Assembly (NCBI GenBank): GCA_021648745.1
Contig: JAKISE010000046.1
Location: forward strand, 1 to 23,370
DNA from: Cyclobacteriaceae bacterium
GTDB lineage: Bacteria > Bacteroidota > Bacteroidia > Cytophagales > Cyclobacteriaceae
Direction of reading: 5' to 3'
Length of the DNA stretch: 23,370 nt
The translations under genes and the position numbers were made by a program. The stretch's first letter is position 1; every line of letters starts with the position of its first letter. The notes under the pieces were generated by a model. That model made no database searches. It saw only the letters and a program-made list of their open reading frames with translations, and had not been told where the DNA came from. Of this stretch, positions 14,729 through 22,712 are shown in pieces.

Positions 14729-17700
14729 ATGACGCACAGGAGCAATTTTTTAAAGGGGTGTTATTTTTTACTTGTATTCATTTGGTTTACCAATTTACAA
14801 GCACAAAATCTGGAAACAGTGGTGCAACGTGGGCATTCTCGGGCGGTGAAGTCAGTTGATTTCAGCCACGATGGTGCCTTTATTGTTTCAGGTAGCGAAG
14901 ATAAAACCATTAAAATTTGGGAACTAAGTTCAGGCAGGGAGATTCGAACGTATAATGGGCATCAATCTGAAGTAAATGATGTGCTTTTTACACCCGATGA
15001 TAAAATGCTAATTTCTGCTTCAAAAGATGGTAGAATTTATTTTTGGGATGCTCTTACGGGCAACATAATTAAAAATTATCATCAGCCGAAGGAAAATATT
15101 TTAAGATTAGCATTAAGCCCTAATGGGTATTACTTGGCAGTAGGAAGCACTGGTGAGAACATAAACGTCTATGACACCCGACTCGATTCCATCATCTATT
15201 CGGTAAAGGGGTCGCGAATGGCTCGTGACAATGTGTTTATAAATAGCATTGGCACAAAACTGATTACAGGGCTGGATAATCGAAAAGTGATAATCTATGA
15301 GTTATCTACTGGAGAGCTTCTTAAAGAATACGAGATAGTAGAGGGGTTTTGTGGAGGCTGTATCACCCAAGGAATAACAACACCACACGATGAAGTTATT
15401 ATTGGAGGTAGATATGTGGGTCTTAAAATGTATGAAAATGATACAGAATTAAAGTCCTTTTGGAACGAACCTGAAGAGAATTTTTCTGCCCTCAATATTT
15501 CTCAAAGTGGAGACCTTCTAGTATCTGTAGACGAAGACTCCGTGTTTGTTTGGGATGTACTTAAAGGCACTAAAAAATATGCGTTAGATAAAAATCAGAA
15601 GGAACGATCTCCTAAGTATGGGATTGATTTAACTCATAAAATTATTGAACGAAGGTCAGATCAATTTAACGATGCCAACTTTAGCCCAGATGGTCGCTGG
15701 CTAGTAACTGGTGACAACAGTAATATTATTACTTTATGGGATGCCGAGTCTGGTAAAAAAACTTCTTCTTTCTATGGTTATCTTAGTTTTCCGCCAGACG
15801 ATGGGCTTGGTTTCGACCCCAACTCGTACTGGGAAAGTTATACCAGTGGAATGCTGGCTTTAAAGAATGACGTGCAGTTATCACCAGATGGCAAGTATGC
15901 CTACCGATCTAAAATTGGATATGAAGTTCGTAAATGGGAGCTGGCTACGGGCCAGATTGTTCAGCGTTATGGTGGGCATGCCAAGGTAGTAATAGACTTT
16001 GCCCTTTCAAAAAATGGGAGTAAACTGCTTACAGGTAGTGGGGACAGGACAGCTCATTTATATGATGCAAATACTGGCAAACTGCTTAATGTATTTAAAG
16101 GGCACAGGGGTATGATTTGGGATGTTTCCTTTAGTAATGATGAGACAAAAATTGTAAGCTCAAGCAGTGACGGCTCCGTTCGGGTTTGGGATATAGAAAC
16201 AGCTGAGCAGTTGAGTTATATCTACTTAAGTGATGACCGAGCAAAAATAACTACTGGTTACACCGTTAAATTTTCTCCAAATGATTTATACTTAATTATA
16301 GGTGATACCAAGGGTAATTTAGAACGATGGGAAATTGACACAGAAAAGAAGGTGCAAGAGTTTGTAGGACACACAAATGTTTCAATGGATTTTGAGTTTT
16401 TTAATAACGGGAAACAGTTAGCTTCCGTAGGTTGGGATAACTCTGTTCGAACTTGGGATTTGGCTTCAGGTTTTCAGATAAGGAAATTTGAGGCACACTT
16501 AGACCCTGTTCATTCAATTGCTATAAGTGCTAATAATAGTTGGATGGCGACTGCAGGAACTGACCGCATAGCTATTCTGTGGGACATTAACTCCGGAAAA
16601 CTCATTAGGAAATTTGTGGGTCATAAAAGTATTATATCTTCTGTGCAATTTTCGCCTGATAATAAGCACCTTATTACAGGCAGTATTGATGGCATTACTA
16701 AAATTTGGAATTTAGAGTCAGGATTAGAAATTATTACCCATTATGTTATCGGCAAAAACGACTGGCTAGCAAAAAACTCTAAGGGTTATTTTAGTGGAAC
16801 AGATGGAGCCCAAAAACAAGTGTTTTTTGTAAAAGGAAATGAAAGTTATTCTTTGGACCAGTTCTTTGACGAGTATTATGATCCTTCGGTTTTAAATGGG
16901 GTGTTAGGGGAGACATCTAGCAGAAATACTATCTTAGAAAAGATACTTAAATTCCCACCCCCTTCCATTCAAATTGATTACCCAGAGTATGGCCTAGTTC
17001 AAAAAACAACAGGGCTAGATGTATTAACTAAAACGTTTAATAAAGGGGGAGGACTCAAGTCCATTTCTATTTTTCATAATGGGAAACTAATAGAAACACG
17101 AGAAGGTTCTTTATTGAAGCGAGTGAGTAAGGATAAATCAATTATTCAGAAGTTTAAACTTAATTTAGTGTCTGGCACAAACGTAATAAAAGTGGTGGCT
17201 ACAAATGATGCATCTATTGAGTCAAAGCCTGCGGAAATACTTGTGGAGTATCAAACACCAACTCAGGAAACCGTTTTATATGTGTTAGCTATTGGCATTA
17301 ATACCTATAAAAACTCTTCTCTTAATTTAAACTATGCGCAAATCGATGCCGAATCATTTGTTGAGTTAATTAAAAAGGAAAGTGGTGTTTTATTTGATAA
17401 AGTGGAGACCCATGAACTTTATGATGAAGAAGCAAACAGGACCAACATAATGGGGGTTTTAGATTTGCTGTCGAATAGAATTAACCCAGGAGATGTGTTC
17501 TATTTCTATTATGCCGGACATGGAAGTATGGTGGATGACCAGTTTTACTTTGTGCCATCGAATAGCACACGACTTTATAGTAAAGACAAGCTTTCGAAAG
17601 AGGGCATTTCAGCAGAACAGCTCCGTAACAAATTTCAAAAAATAGCTGCGTTAAAGCAGTTGGTAATTATAGATGCTTGCCAATCAGGTGGGTCTGCCGA

Positions 17701-18028
17701 GTTATTGGCGCAGCGGGGCAGCATGGAGGAGAAAGCAATGGCGCAACTATCAAGAAGCGCAGGTATTCACGTGCTTTCAGCAGCGGGTAGTGAGCAATTT
17801 GCAACTGAGTTTAAAGAACTTGGGCATGGCGTGTTTACCTATGCTTTGCTCGAAGCACTTAGTGGAAAAGCAGATGGGGCACCCAAAGATGGTACTGTTA
17901 CCATTTATGAATTAAAAAGTTATATCGACTCTTTAGTTCCGGAGTACTCTCAAAAGTTTAAAGGCAAAACACAATACCCCTATACCTTTTCTCGAGGGCA
18001 GGATTTTCCAGTTACAATTATAAAATAA
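14729..18028 (+). CDS. Secreted WD40-repeat protein with C-terminal caspase-like (C14) protease domain
   Basis: A 1099-residue protein with a signal peptide (about 1-25, ending NLQAQ), so it should act in the periplasm or outside the cell. Residues about 30-665 contain about 14 WD40 repeats, with d-strands such as IKIWE (61-65), VFVWD (272-276), VRVWD (484-488), VRTWD (573-577) and TKIWN (657-661). That is enough for two seven-bladed propellers. A linker (about 670-740) and a beta-sandwich, Ig-like region (about 743-842) follow. The caspase-fold domain is at about 848-1095: VLYVLAIGINTY, catalytic His931 in YYAGHGS, and catalytic Cys984 in IIDACQSGGS. The dyad is intact, so the protease is likely active. 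It lies 14 bases after the PaaN-type gene and is probably co-transcribed. Target and trigger are unknown; a signalling, cell-death or surface-processing role is speculation. Confidence 0.93.
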   Translation: MTHRSNFLKGCYFLLVFIWFTNLQAQNLETVVQRGHSRAVKSVDFSHDGAFIVSGSEDKTIKIWELSSGREIRTYNGHQSEVNDVLFTPDDKMLISASKDGRIYFWDALTGNIIKNYHQPKENILRLALSPNGYYLAVGSTGENINVYDTRLDSIIYSVKGSRMARDNVFINSIGTKLITGLDNRKVIIYELSTGELLKEYEIVEGFCGGCITQGITTPHDEVIIGGRYVGLKMYENDTELKSFWNEPEENFSALNISQSGDLLVSVDEDSVFVWDVLKGTKKYALDKNQKERSPKYGIDLTHKIIERRSDQFNDANFSPDGRWLVTGDNSNIITLWDAESGKKTSSFYGYLSFPPDDGLGFDPNSYWESYTSGMLALKNDVQLSPDGKYAYRSKIGYEVRKWELATGQIVQRYGGHAKVVIDFALSKNGSKLLTGSGDRTAHLYDANTGKLLNVFKGHRGMIWDVSFSNDETKIVSSSSDGSVRVWDIETAEQLSYIYLSDDRAKITTGYTVKFSPNDLYLIIGDTKGNLERWEIDTEKKVQEFVGHTNVSMDFEFFNNGKQLASVGWDNSVRTWDLASGFQIRKFEAHLDPVHSIAISANNSWMATAGTDRIAILWDINSGKLIRKFVGHKSIISSVQFSPDNKHLITGSIDGITKIWNLESGLEIITHYVIGKNDWLAKNSKGYFSGTDGAQKQVFFVKGNESYSLDQFFDEYYDPSVLNGVLGETSSRNTILEKILKFPPPSIQIDYPEYGLVQKTTGLDVLTKTFNKGGGLKSISIFHNGKLIETREGSLLKRVSKDKSIIQKFKLNLVSGTNVIKVVATNDASIESKPAEILVEYQTPTQETVLYVLAIGINTYKNSSLNLNYAQIDAESFVELIKKESGVLFDKVETHELYDEEANRTNIMGVLDLLSNRINPGDVFYFYYAGHGSMVDDQFYFVPSNSTRLYSKDKLSKEGISAEQLRNKFQKIAALKQLVIIDACQSGGSAELLAQRGSMEEKAMAQLSRSAGIHVLSAAGSEQFATEFKELGHGVFTYALLEALSGKADGAPKDGTVTIYELKSYIDSLVPEYSQKFKGKTQYPYTFSRGQDFPVTIIK

Positions 18029-18092
18029 AAATGACCAAAATCATTTTATAATAAGACAAACTAGTCTTCTTTTGCAACAAGAATATTTTTTT

Positions 18093-18482
18093 ATGCTTCG
18101 AAGCTTTATTTCTTCTATACTTTTAGCACTTATGCTGTTCAGCCAGTTTTACAACTCGGTTATTTGGATAAAGTATGAGTTAAATGTGGAAGAAATTACG
18201 GAACTTTTTTGTGTGAATAAGGAAAAACCTGTTTTAATGTGTAACGGGAAGTGTTATATTAAAGGTGAGCTTATTGACATTGATATTTTTCCTCAATCAC
18301 CACAAACACCGGTTACAGAAGTTTCGTATCTACCTGCTATAAAGCTTTATGTAATACAAGAATCTGTTAATGTAGCAATTCTGTTGGTTGACCTGTTAAA
18401 GTCTAATCATTCAGCTTATTCTGTTTACTGGGAGTCAAAAACTCCTGAGCCTCCCTTTATTCCCCCACAGTTGTTGGCATAA
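18093..18482 (+). CDS. Small membrane-anchored or secreted Cys-motif protein, probable copper-cluster member
   Basis: A 129-residue protein starting at the ATG at 18093, which opens a hydrophobic segment (residues 5-26, FISSILLALMLFSQFYNSVI) acting as signal peptide or anchor. An in-frame TTG at 18072 would only add a polar stretch before it. Three cysteines are arranged as FCVNKEKPVLMCNGKC (Cys40, Cys50, Cys54). I recall small Bacteroidota proteins with a KP...KCxGKC motif near metal-related TonB receptors, but no named family is assigned. The C-terminus is Pro-rich (TPEPPFIPPQLLA). The next two genes encode a Met/His-rich lipoprotein and a copper-type TonB receptor, so metal handling is a reasonable inference. 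The last codons overlap one arm of an inverted repeat. Confidence 0.7.
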   Translation: MLRSFISSILLALMLFSQFYNSVIWIKYELNVEEITELFCVNKEKPVLMCNGKCYIKGELIDIDIFPQSPQTPVTEVSYLPAIKLYVIQESVNVAILLVDLLKSNHSAYSVYWESKTPEPPFIPPQLLA

Positions 18483-18484
18483 TT

Positions 18485-18648
18485 CTAGTGTTAAGTCAAG
18501 CATACTTTAGCCGAACCAACGCTTTGGCATTTTTGCTCTATACTTTTTTAAAACATTTCCATAGCTATGGCTAAGGGTATATTTATTGCATTGTGTAGCT
18601 AAAAATGTCGGCAACGAATACGACACAGTATACTTAACTTAACACTAG
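18485..18648 (-). ncRNA. Possible structured RNA or long hairpin, better paired as minus-strand transcript
   Basis: The 22-base arms (18485-18506, 18627-18648) differ from perfect complementarity at two places. In a plus-strand RNA both would be A-C mismatches; in a minus-strand RNA both become U-G wobble pairs, so the stem is continuous only on the minus strand. Interior segments 18528-18537 and 18597-18607 can continue the stem with one bulge. The structure begins at the stop codon of the minus-strand coding remnant (18634-18636), so it could be its 3' end or terminator, though no clear T tract follows. The RNA status is inference from base pairing only. Confidence 0.25.
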
Positions 18649-18843
18649 TTCGGCATCTTTTATTGTTTTTTCAAAACTATATTGGTTTTTGAATACACTC
18701 TCTTGTGTTTCAAGATGTAGCCAGTTGGCATATTTTGCCGGTAGAGTTTTGCATGGTGCCCTTTCAAGCCTTTTAAAGGCATAATCATAATATGTATTAC
18801 CCGGATTTATTGAACTTAAGAATACACGTTCAATGCCAATAAC
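18634..18843 (-). pseudogene. Possible C-terminal gene remnant on the minus strand
   Basis: An open frame of 69 codons runs on the minus strand from just after an in-frame TAA (18844-18846) to a TAA at 18634-18636, with no ATG. Its translation looks protein-like, rich in Lys, Glu, Asn and Tyr, and contains NPGNTYYDYAFKRLERAP and, further on, AKYANWLHLETQ. I do not recognise the family. Any upstream part would run into the start of the YtkA-like lipoprotein gene on the other strand, so it is either a truncated relic or an open frame by chance. In AT-rich DNA this length can occur by chance, hence the low confidence. Confidence 0.3.
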
Positions 18844-18855
18844 TTATTTATAAAG

Positions 18856-19680
18856 ATGAAAATATCTAATATAATAATCGTTTTATTATTGTCAATAATA
18901 GCATTCAGTTGCCAAAATACTGATGAACCTGCTCCTTTCGATCCGTTTAAGGATATGACTAAATTAGTTAGTGCTCCTACAGGAGTTAACACCTATAAAA
19001 TAGAAGTGTATGTAAAAGAAGACCCGTTTGTAGGGTATAATAAAGTATATCTATCTATTTATGATTCAGTTTCTAACGAAGTTGCCTCTGACTGGACTGC
19101 ATCCATTTCAACTTTAATGACCATGATGACGGATATGGGAACAATGAAACATACCTGCCCGTTGGAACAACCGGTTTATAACTCAGAAATAAAGGCATAC
19201 GAAGGATCGGCCATGTTTGTAATGCCTACTACCGATATGGGTACTTGGCAATTTACCGTTAAGTATCAAAACGGAAATATGGAAGGAGAACTTTCATTTA
19301 CAATAGTGGTTAAAGAAAAAGAGAACAAAGCCATGGTATCATTTGTATCAGAGGCAGATCAAACCACAAAATATTTTGTAGCTCTTATTCAGCCAGAATT
19401 ACCCGATGTGGGTATCAATGATTTTGAAATTGGTATTTATACTAAAGAATCTATGATGAGTTTTCCTGCTGTTGAAGGTTATACAGTAGTAATTGAGCCG
19501 GAAATGCCTTCAATGGAGCACGGCAGTCCTGATAATGTAAATCCTATTAGTATAGGGAATGGTCATTATAAAGGAAGCGTAAATTTTACAATGACTGGCT
19601 TTTGGAGAGTACATATGAAGATTACGAATACACAAGATCAGGTGATTGTTCAAGATGCTTATTTTGATATTGAATTTTAA
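18856..19680 (+). CDS. Met/His-rich lipoprotein with two YtkA/FixH-like domains, probable copper-binding
   Basis: A 274-residue predicted lipoprotein with lipobox AFSC (Cys19). Two Ig-like halves are visible, about 25-153 and 157-274. The first has a Met-rich run with His and Cys (LMTMMTDMGTMKHTC, residues 87-101), then MFVMPTTDMGTWQFTV. The second has EPEMPSMEHGSP (Met217, Met220, His222), GNGHYKGSVNFTMTGFWRVHMKI (written with its ligands His237, Met246, His253 and Met254). The pattern MPxMxHG...Y.G.v.F.M.G.W.v is that of YtkA/FixH-like domains. Met and His side chains in these positions are suitable copper ligands. It is followed after 83 bases by an OprC-like TonB receptor, so a role in delivering or capturing copper at the outer membrane is inferred. 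Confidence 0.8.
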   Translation: MKISNIIIVLLLSIIAFSCQNTDEPAPFDPFKDMTKLVSAPTGVNTYKIEVYVKEDPFVGYNKVYLSIYDSVSNEVASDWTASISTLMTMMTDMGTMKHTCPLEQPVYNSEIKAYEGSAMFVMPTTDMGTWQFTVKYQNGNMEGELSFTIVVKEKENKAMVSFVSEADQTTKYFVALIQPELPDVGINDFEIGIYTKESMMSFPAVEGYTVVIEPEMPSMEHGSPDNVNPISIGNGHYKGSVNFTMTGFWRVHMKITNTQDQVIVQDAYFDIEF

Positions 19681-19763
19681 TTTCAATATTGAATAAAATT
19701 AATTTCATTCCTCCGACTCCGAGTGGTTATTGGGAGGGATCTATTTATTACAAAAATATCAAA

Positions 19764-21770
19764 ATGAAAAATTTTGTTAGTTTGTTTCTGATTGGGTTAT
19801 GGCCGGCACTTATGTTGGCTCAACCCAGTCTTTCTGTACAACCCAAAGACTCTTTAAGAACTTACCAATTGGAAACAGTTACCGTTTCTAACGAAGCCAT
19901 TGATGGTGTAGTAAAAGGAACACAAAGCCAATTAACTACAGATAATGTAGAACATTTCCTTAAAAAGCTCTATGGAGTAGATTTAATTAATAGGGGCGTT
20001 TATGCTGCAGAACCTGTTTACAGAGGCATGTCTGGTGAAAGAGTGCCTGTAACTATTAATAACATGAAAATTTTTGGAGCATGTACCGATAAAATGGACC
20101 CTGTCAATTCGTATGTATCGGCTAATAATTTAAAATCTATAAAAGTGGTTAAAGATGCAGGATCAGCCGAATCAATGAATAGCACATCAGGTGTTATTGC
20201 TTTTAAAACAAAGATGCCGGTATTTAGCAACCAGCCCAAATGGAGTGGGCAGCTAGGTGGCGGCTATCGCTCGGTAAATGCGGAGTATAATGGTCAATTT
20301 AGTACATCATACAGTGCCGCTAATTGGGCCATTCGCTCTAATGGAACCTACAGAAAGGCAGAAAATTATGTGGCTGGTGGTGGTAAAGAAGTCCTTTTTT
20401 CTCAGTACGAAAAAACCAATTTAGCTGTAAGTGCCAGTAGCTTATTAAATGAACACACAATACTAAATGCTGGGTATATTTTTGATTTAGCTCAAAATGT
20501 AGGCTATCCGGCTTTGCCAATGGATGTTTCAACTGCCAGAGGCAATATTTATTCCGTTTCAATGAATAACTATGTTGGTAATAATCAATTTGAAGTTAAA
20601 TTATATGGGAGCAATATTTTACATGTAATGGACGATTCGCAGCGCACCGTAATTATGCGTATGGATATGCCGGGTTGGAGTAATACCTATGGGGCAATCT
20701 TAAATTGGACGAAAGAATTGGAAAAAAATACATGGTCAACCTCATTAGATTATTATATCAACCAATCCAGAGCCGAAATGACCATGTTTCCGGAGGGAGA
20801 AATACCCATGTATATGCTCACCTGGCCTGATGTACTAAAGAACTCCATTACTATAGCTTTTTCCAATAAAAGAATGCTGGCTGAGAACACATCATTAGCT
20901 CTTTCTGCAAAAATTGAATTGGGTTCTAATAAAATTAAAGATGAATTTGGAGTAAAACAATTGCAGGCTATTGGCATACTTGGCGTAACAGGGAATGAAT
21001 TTGTTTTACCCTCGGTTTCAACCGAATTTGTTCAACATATTTCGTTAAATCTGGATTGGAATATAATGGCTGCTTTTGGCCAGCGACAAGGCAGTGTATC
21101 CGAAGGATTTGGATATTATTTATTTAACAGTCAGGATAATTACGATTATATTGGCGACCCTCGGCTGGCTACTGAAACAACGTATAGATTAGAGACGGGC
21201 TTGTCAGGTTCAGGAAAAAAAACAGATTGGAGCATGCAAGTATTTGGCTACCATATACCCAATTATATAATTGGCGTTATTAAAGAAGGGTATAGCCCAA
21301 TGACGATAGGTGCATCGGGAGTAAAATTTTATATTAATTTACCTTATGCACAAATGGTTGGTTTTGAAGGCGGCCTTGGTTACAAATTAAACAAAGTGTT
21401 AAATTTTAACACACAAGTACAATATACATACGGAGTAGATTCAAATGATGAGCCTTTGCCGTTACTACCACCTTTAAAAAATACTACTCAAATTGATTTT
21501 AATAATTCGAAATGGAGTGTAGGCGTTGAGTTACGTAGCGCATTAGCACAGAACAACCCAAGGGTTGGGTTTGGCGAAACGGCAACTCCAGGATATTCGA
21601 TTTTTAATTTAGATGTAGGGTACAAATTTTTAATAAGCAATACTGCTTTACAACTGAGCGTTCAAGCTAAAAACCTGCTGGATCAATACTATTGGGATCA
21701 CTTAGATTTTAATAATATACCCAGCCCCGGCAGGAGTTTAAATTTTTCGATTTTAATAAGTTGGAAATAA
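19764..21770 (+). CDS. TonB-dependent receptor of the OprC copper type
   Basis: A 668-residue outer-membrane receptor. The ATG at 19764 opens a signal peptide (MKNFVSLFLIGLWPALMLAQ). An in-frame TTG at 19689 would add 25 residues in front and is not favoured. The plug domain follows (YQLETVTVSNEAIDG, the divergent plug segment RGVYAAEPVYRGMSGERVPVTI read in parts, then GACTDKMDPVNSYVSANN). C107xxxM111 and, in the barrel, H287xM289 (ILHVMDDSQRT) reproduce the CxxxM and HxM copper ligands known in Pseudomonas OprC. MDP just after the Cys and YPALPMD near 248-254 also resemble that family. The barrel ends in an aromatic strand (FSILISWK). No CarboxypepD-like domain is present, so it is not SusC-type. 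Copper import is a strong inference. Confidence 0.88.
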   Translation: MKNFVSLFLIGLWPALMLAQPSLSVQPKDSLRTYQLETVTVSNEAIDGVVKGTQSQLTTDNVEHFLKKLYGVDLINRGVYAAEPVYRGMSGERVPVTINNMKIFGACTDKMDPVNSYVSANNLKSIKVVKDAGSAESMNSTSGVIAFKTKMPVFSNQPKWSGQLGGGYRSVNAEYNGQFSTSYSAANWAIRSNGTYRKAENYVAGGGKEVLFSQYEKTNLAVSASSLLNEHTILNAGYIFDLAQNVGYPALPMDVSTARGNIYSVSMNNYVGNNQFEVKLYGSNILHVMDDSQRTVIMRMDMPGWSNTYGAILNWTKELEKNTWSTSLDYYINQSRAEMTMFPEGEIPMYMLTWPDVLKNSITIAFSNKRMLAENTSLALSAKIELGSNKIKDEFGVKQLQAIGILGVTGNEFVLPSVSTEFVQHISLNLDWNIMAAFGQRQGSVSEGFGYYLFNSQDNYDYIGDPRLATETTYRLETGLSGSGKKTDWSMQVFGYHIPNYIIGVIKEGYSPMTIGASGVKFYINLPYAQMVGFEGGLGYKLNKVLNFNTQVQYTYGVDSNDEPLPLLPPLKNTTQIDFNNSKWSVGVELRSALAQNNPRVGFGETATPGYSIFNLDVGYKFLISNTALQLSVQAKNLLDQYYWDHLDFNNIPSPGRSLNFSILISWK

Positions 21771-21812
21771 TAAGTGTATAAGATTAGGTTAGAGTTTTTT
21801 TATACCAATTTC

Positions 21813-22700
21813 TCAGGGTAAAAAGCCGGCTTTAACGAGCCGGCTTGTTTTTTCTTCCACCACTGGTTTATCCTCTTTATAGGTTACTCCCATCCATTGA
21901 GCATTACTCTCTAACACCTTTATTTTCAGCCCTTTTTCCTCCATCATTTTAGAAACGATGAGAGGGATAAAAAACTCGGCTTTTTCGTTTTCCAAATTAT
22001 TCTGTACAAATTCTTTAAACTGAGTTTCTGCTTCCTCAAAAAAACTAGGCATAAACCCCCAATAATTCATTGATACTTGAGTGGTTTCATCCAAAGGTGT
22101 TTGGCCTCCCTCATGTTTAAATACTACCTCTCCGTTTATTCGTTCGATGTTTGTTCGCTCTGTGATCGTTTTTAAATAATCATCTGAATCAGATTCGCAA
22201 ATACCTCTAGACACAAATCCGTGATCGGAAAGCGTGTTTTTTAAGACATAACCCACCATCGCATTTTCATTTTCAGAAATATTATTTTGCAGGTAGGCAC
22301 TCATGGTTTTGAAGGCGTCAGAACCATAAAAATCATCTGCATTAATTACAGCAAAGGGTTCATTAATTAAATTTTTAGCCACCATAACTGCATGTCCCGT
22401 ACCCCATGGTTTTTTGCGCTTGGGCGGCAAGTTGTCAATGCCATCAATAGGCACATTCACCTCTTGTATAGCATATTCAATCGTAATTTTAGCACCCCAC
22501 CTTGAATCAAAAAGATTTTTCATTTCCTCTAAAATGTTTTGGCGTACTACCATAACAATTTTGCCAAATCCAGCTTCAATAGCATCGTAAATAGAATAGT
22601 CAATAATGGTTTCGCCCGAGGGGCCTACTTGGTCAGCTTGTTTTAGGCCACCGTAACGGCTGCCCATGCCTGCGGCAAGTATTAGAAGGGTTGGTTTCAT
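21813..22700 (-). CDS. Sugar-phosphate nucleotidyltransferase (GalU/RmlA-like fold)
   Basis: A 295-residue cytoplasmic enzyme of the GT-A nucleotidyltransferase superfamily, which makes NDP-sugars from NTP and sugar-1-phosphate. The nucleotide-binding start is LILAAGMGSRYGGLKQ (residues 6-21), followed by the sugar- and base-contacting block KPWGTGHAVMVAKN (97-110) and the metal-binding INADDFYG (119-126). The G-x-G-x-R motif carries an extra YGG-LKQ variation, typical of a Bacteroidota clade whose substrate is not established. Calling it galU or rmlA would go beyond the evidence. It is convergent with the copper receptor gene and lies downstream of thioredoxin, from which a terminator separates it. 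Its last codons form a bidirectional terminator hairpin. Confidence 0.85.
   Translation of the reverse strand: MKPTLLILAAGMGSRYGGLKQADQVGPSGETIIDYSIYDAIEAGFGKIVMVVRQNILEEMKNLFDSRWGAKITIEYAIQEVNVPIDGIDNLPPKRKKPWGTGHAVMVAKNLINEPFAVINADDFYGSDAFKTMSAYLQNNISENENAMVGYVLKNTLSDHGFVSRGICESDSDDYLKTITERTNIERINGEVVFKHEGGQTPLDETTQVSMNYWGFMPSFFEEAETQFKEFVQNNLENEKAEFFIPLIVSKMMEEKGLKIKVLESNAQWMGVTYKEDKPVVEEKTSRLVKAGFLP
21823..21846. terminator. Bidirectional terminator inside the 3' end of the nucleotidyltransferase gene
   Basis: AAGCCGGCT (21823-21831) and AGCCGGCTT (21838-21846) form a perfect 9-base-pair GC-rich stem with a 6-base loop. On the plus strand it is followed by GTTTTTTC, which serves the copper receptor gene. 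On the minus strand the stem runs into CTTTTTACC, which serves the nucleotidyltransferase. It encodes part of the sequence SRLVKAGF near the end of that protein. Confidence 0.8.
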
Positions 22701-22712
22701 TTTTTTGAGATG

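Larger units (their letters stand above)
18470..18843. repeat. Interval bracketed by 11-base inverted repeats, with a nested 22-base inverted repeat
   Basis: The roughly 370 bases without a plus-strand gene are not featureless. GTTGTTGGCAT (18470-18480) and ATGCCAATAAC (18833-18843) form an outer inverted repeat matching at 10 of 11 positions. Inside it, 18485-18506 and 18627-18648 form a second inverted repeat matching at 20 of 22 positions and spaced by 120 bases. Further potential pairing lies within: 18528-18537 with 18597-18607, and a perfect 12-base palindrome CCATAGCTATGG at 18559-18570. This could be a small non-autonomous mobile element, a structured RNA, or a processed remnant. No transposase is visible and no target duplication was found. 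Confidence 0.4.

Noticed and set aside
17673..17915. An 80-codon plus-strand frame inside the caspase domain
   Set aside because: It is in another frame over the catalytic Cys region of a clearly coding gene.
18028..18047. AAAATGA/TCATTTT hairpin as terminator of the WD40-caspase gene
   Set aside because: The 7-base stem is almost all A-T and no T tract follows directly, so it is too weak to call.
18072..18092. TTG start for the small Cys-motif protein
   Set aside because: It adds only a short polar stretch in front of the hydrophobic segment; the ATG at 18093 is the normal start.
18485..18648. Integron attC recombination site
   Set aside because: GTTAAGT and ACTTAAC look like core-site motifs, but their order is the reverse of an attC site (RYYYAAC should come first), and no integrase or cassette array is seen.
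18483..18855. Metal riboswitch upstream of the lipoprotein gene
   Set aside because: The stronger pairing is on the opposite strand, and nothing matches a known riboswitch core that I can recognise.
19689..19763. TTG start giving a 25-residue longer copper receptor
   Set aside because: The added residues would precede and spoil the signal peptide; the ATG at 19764 fits an exported outer-membrane protein.
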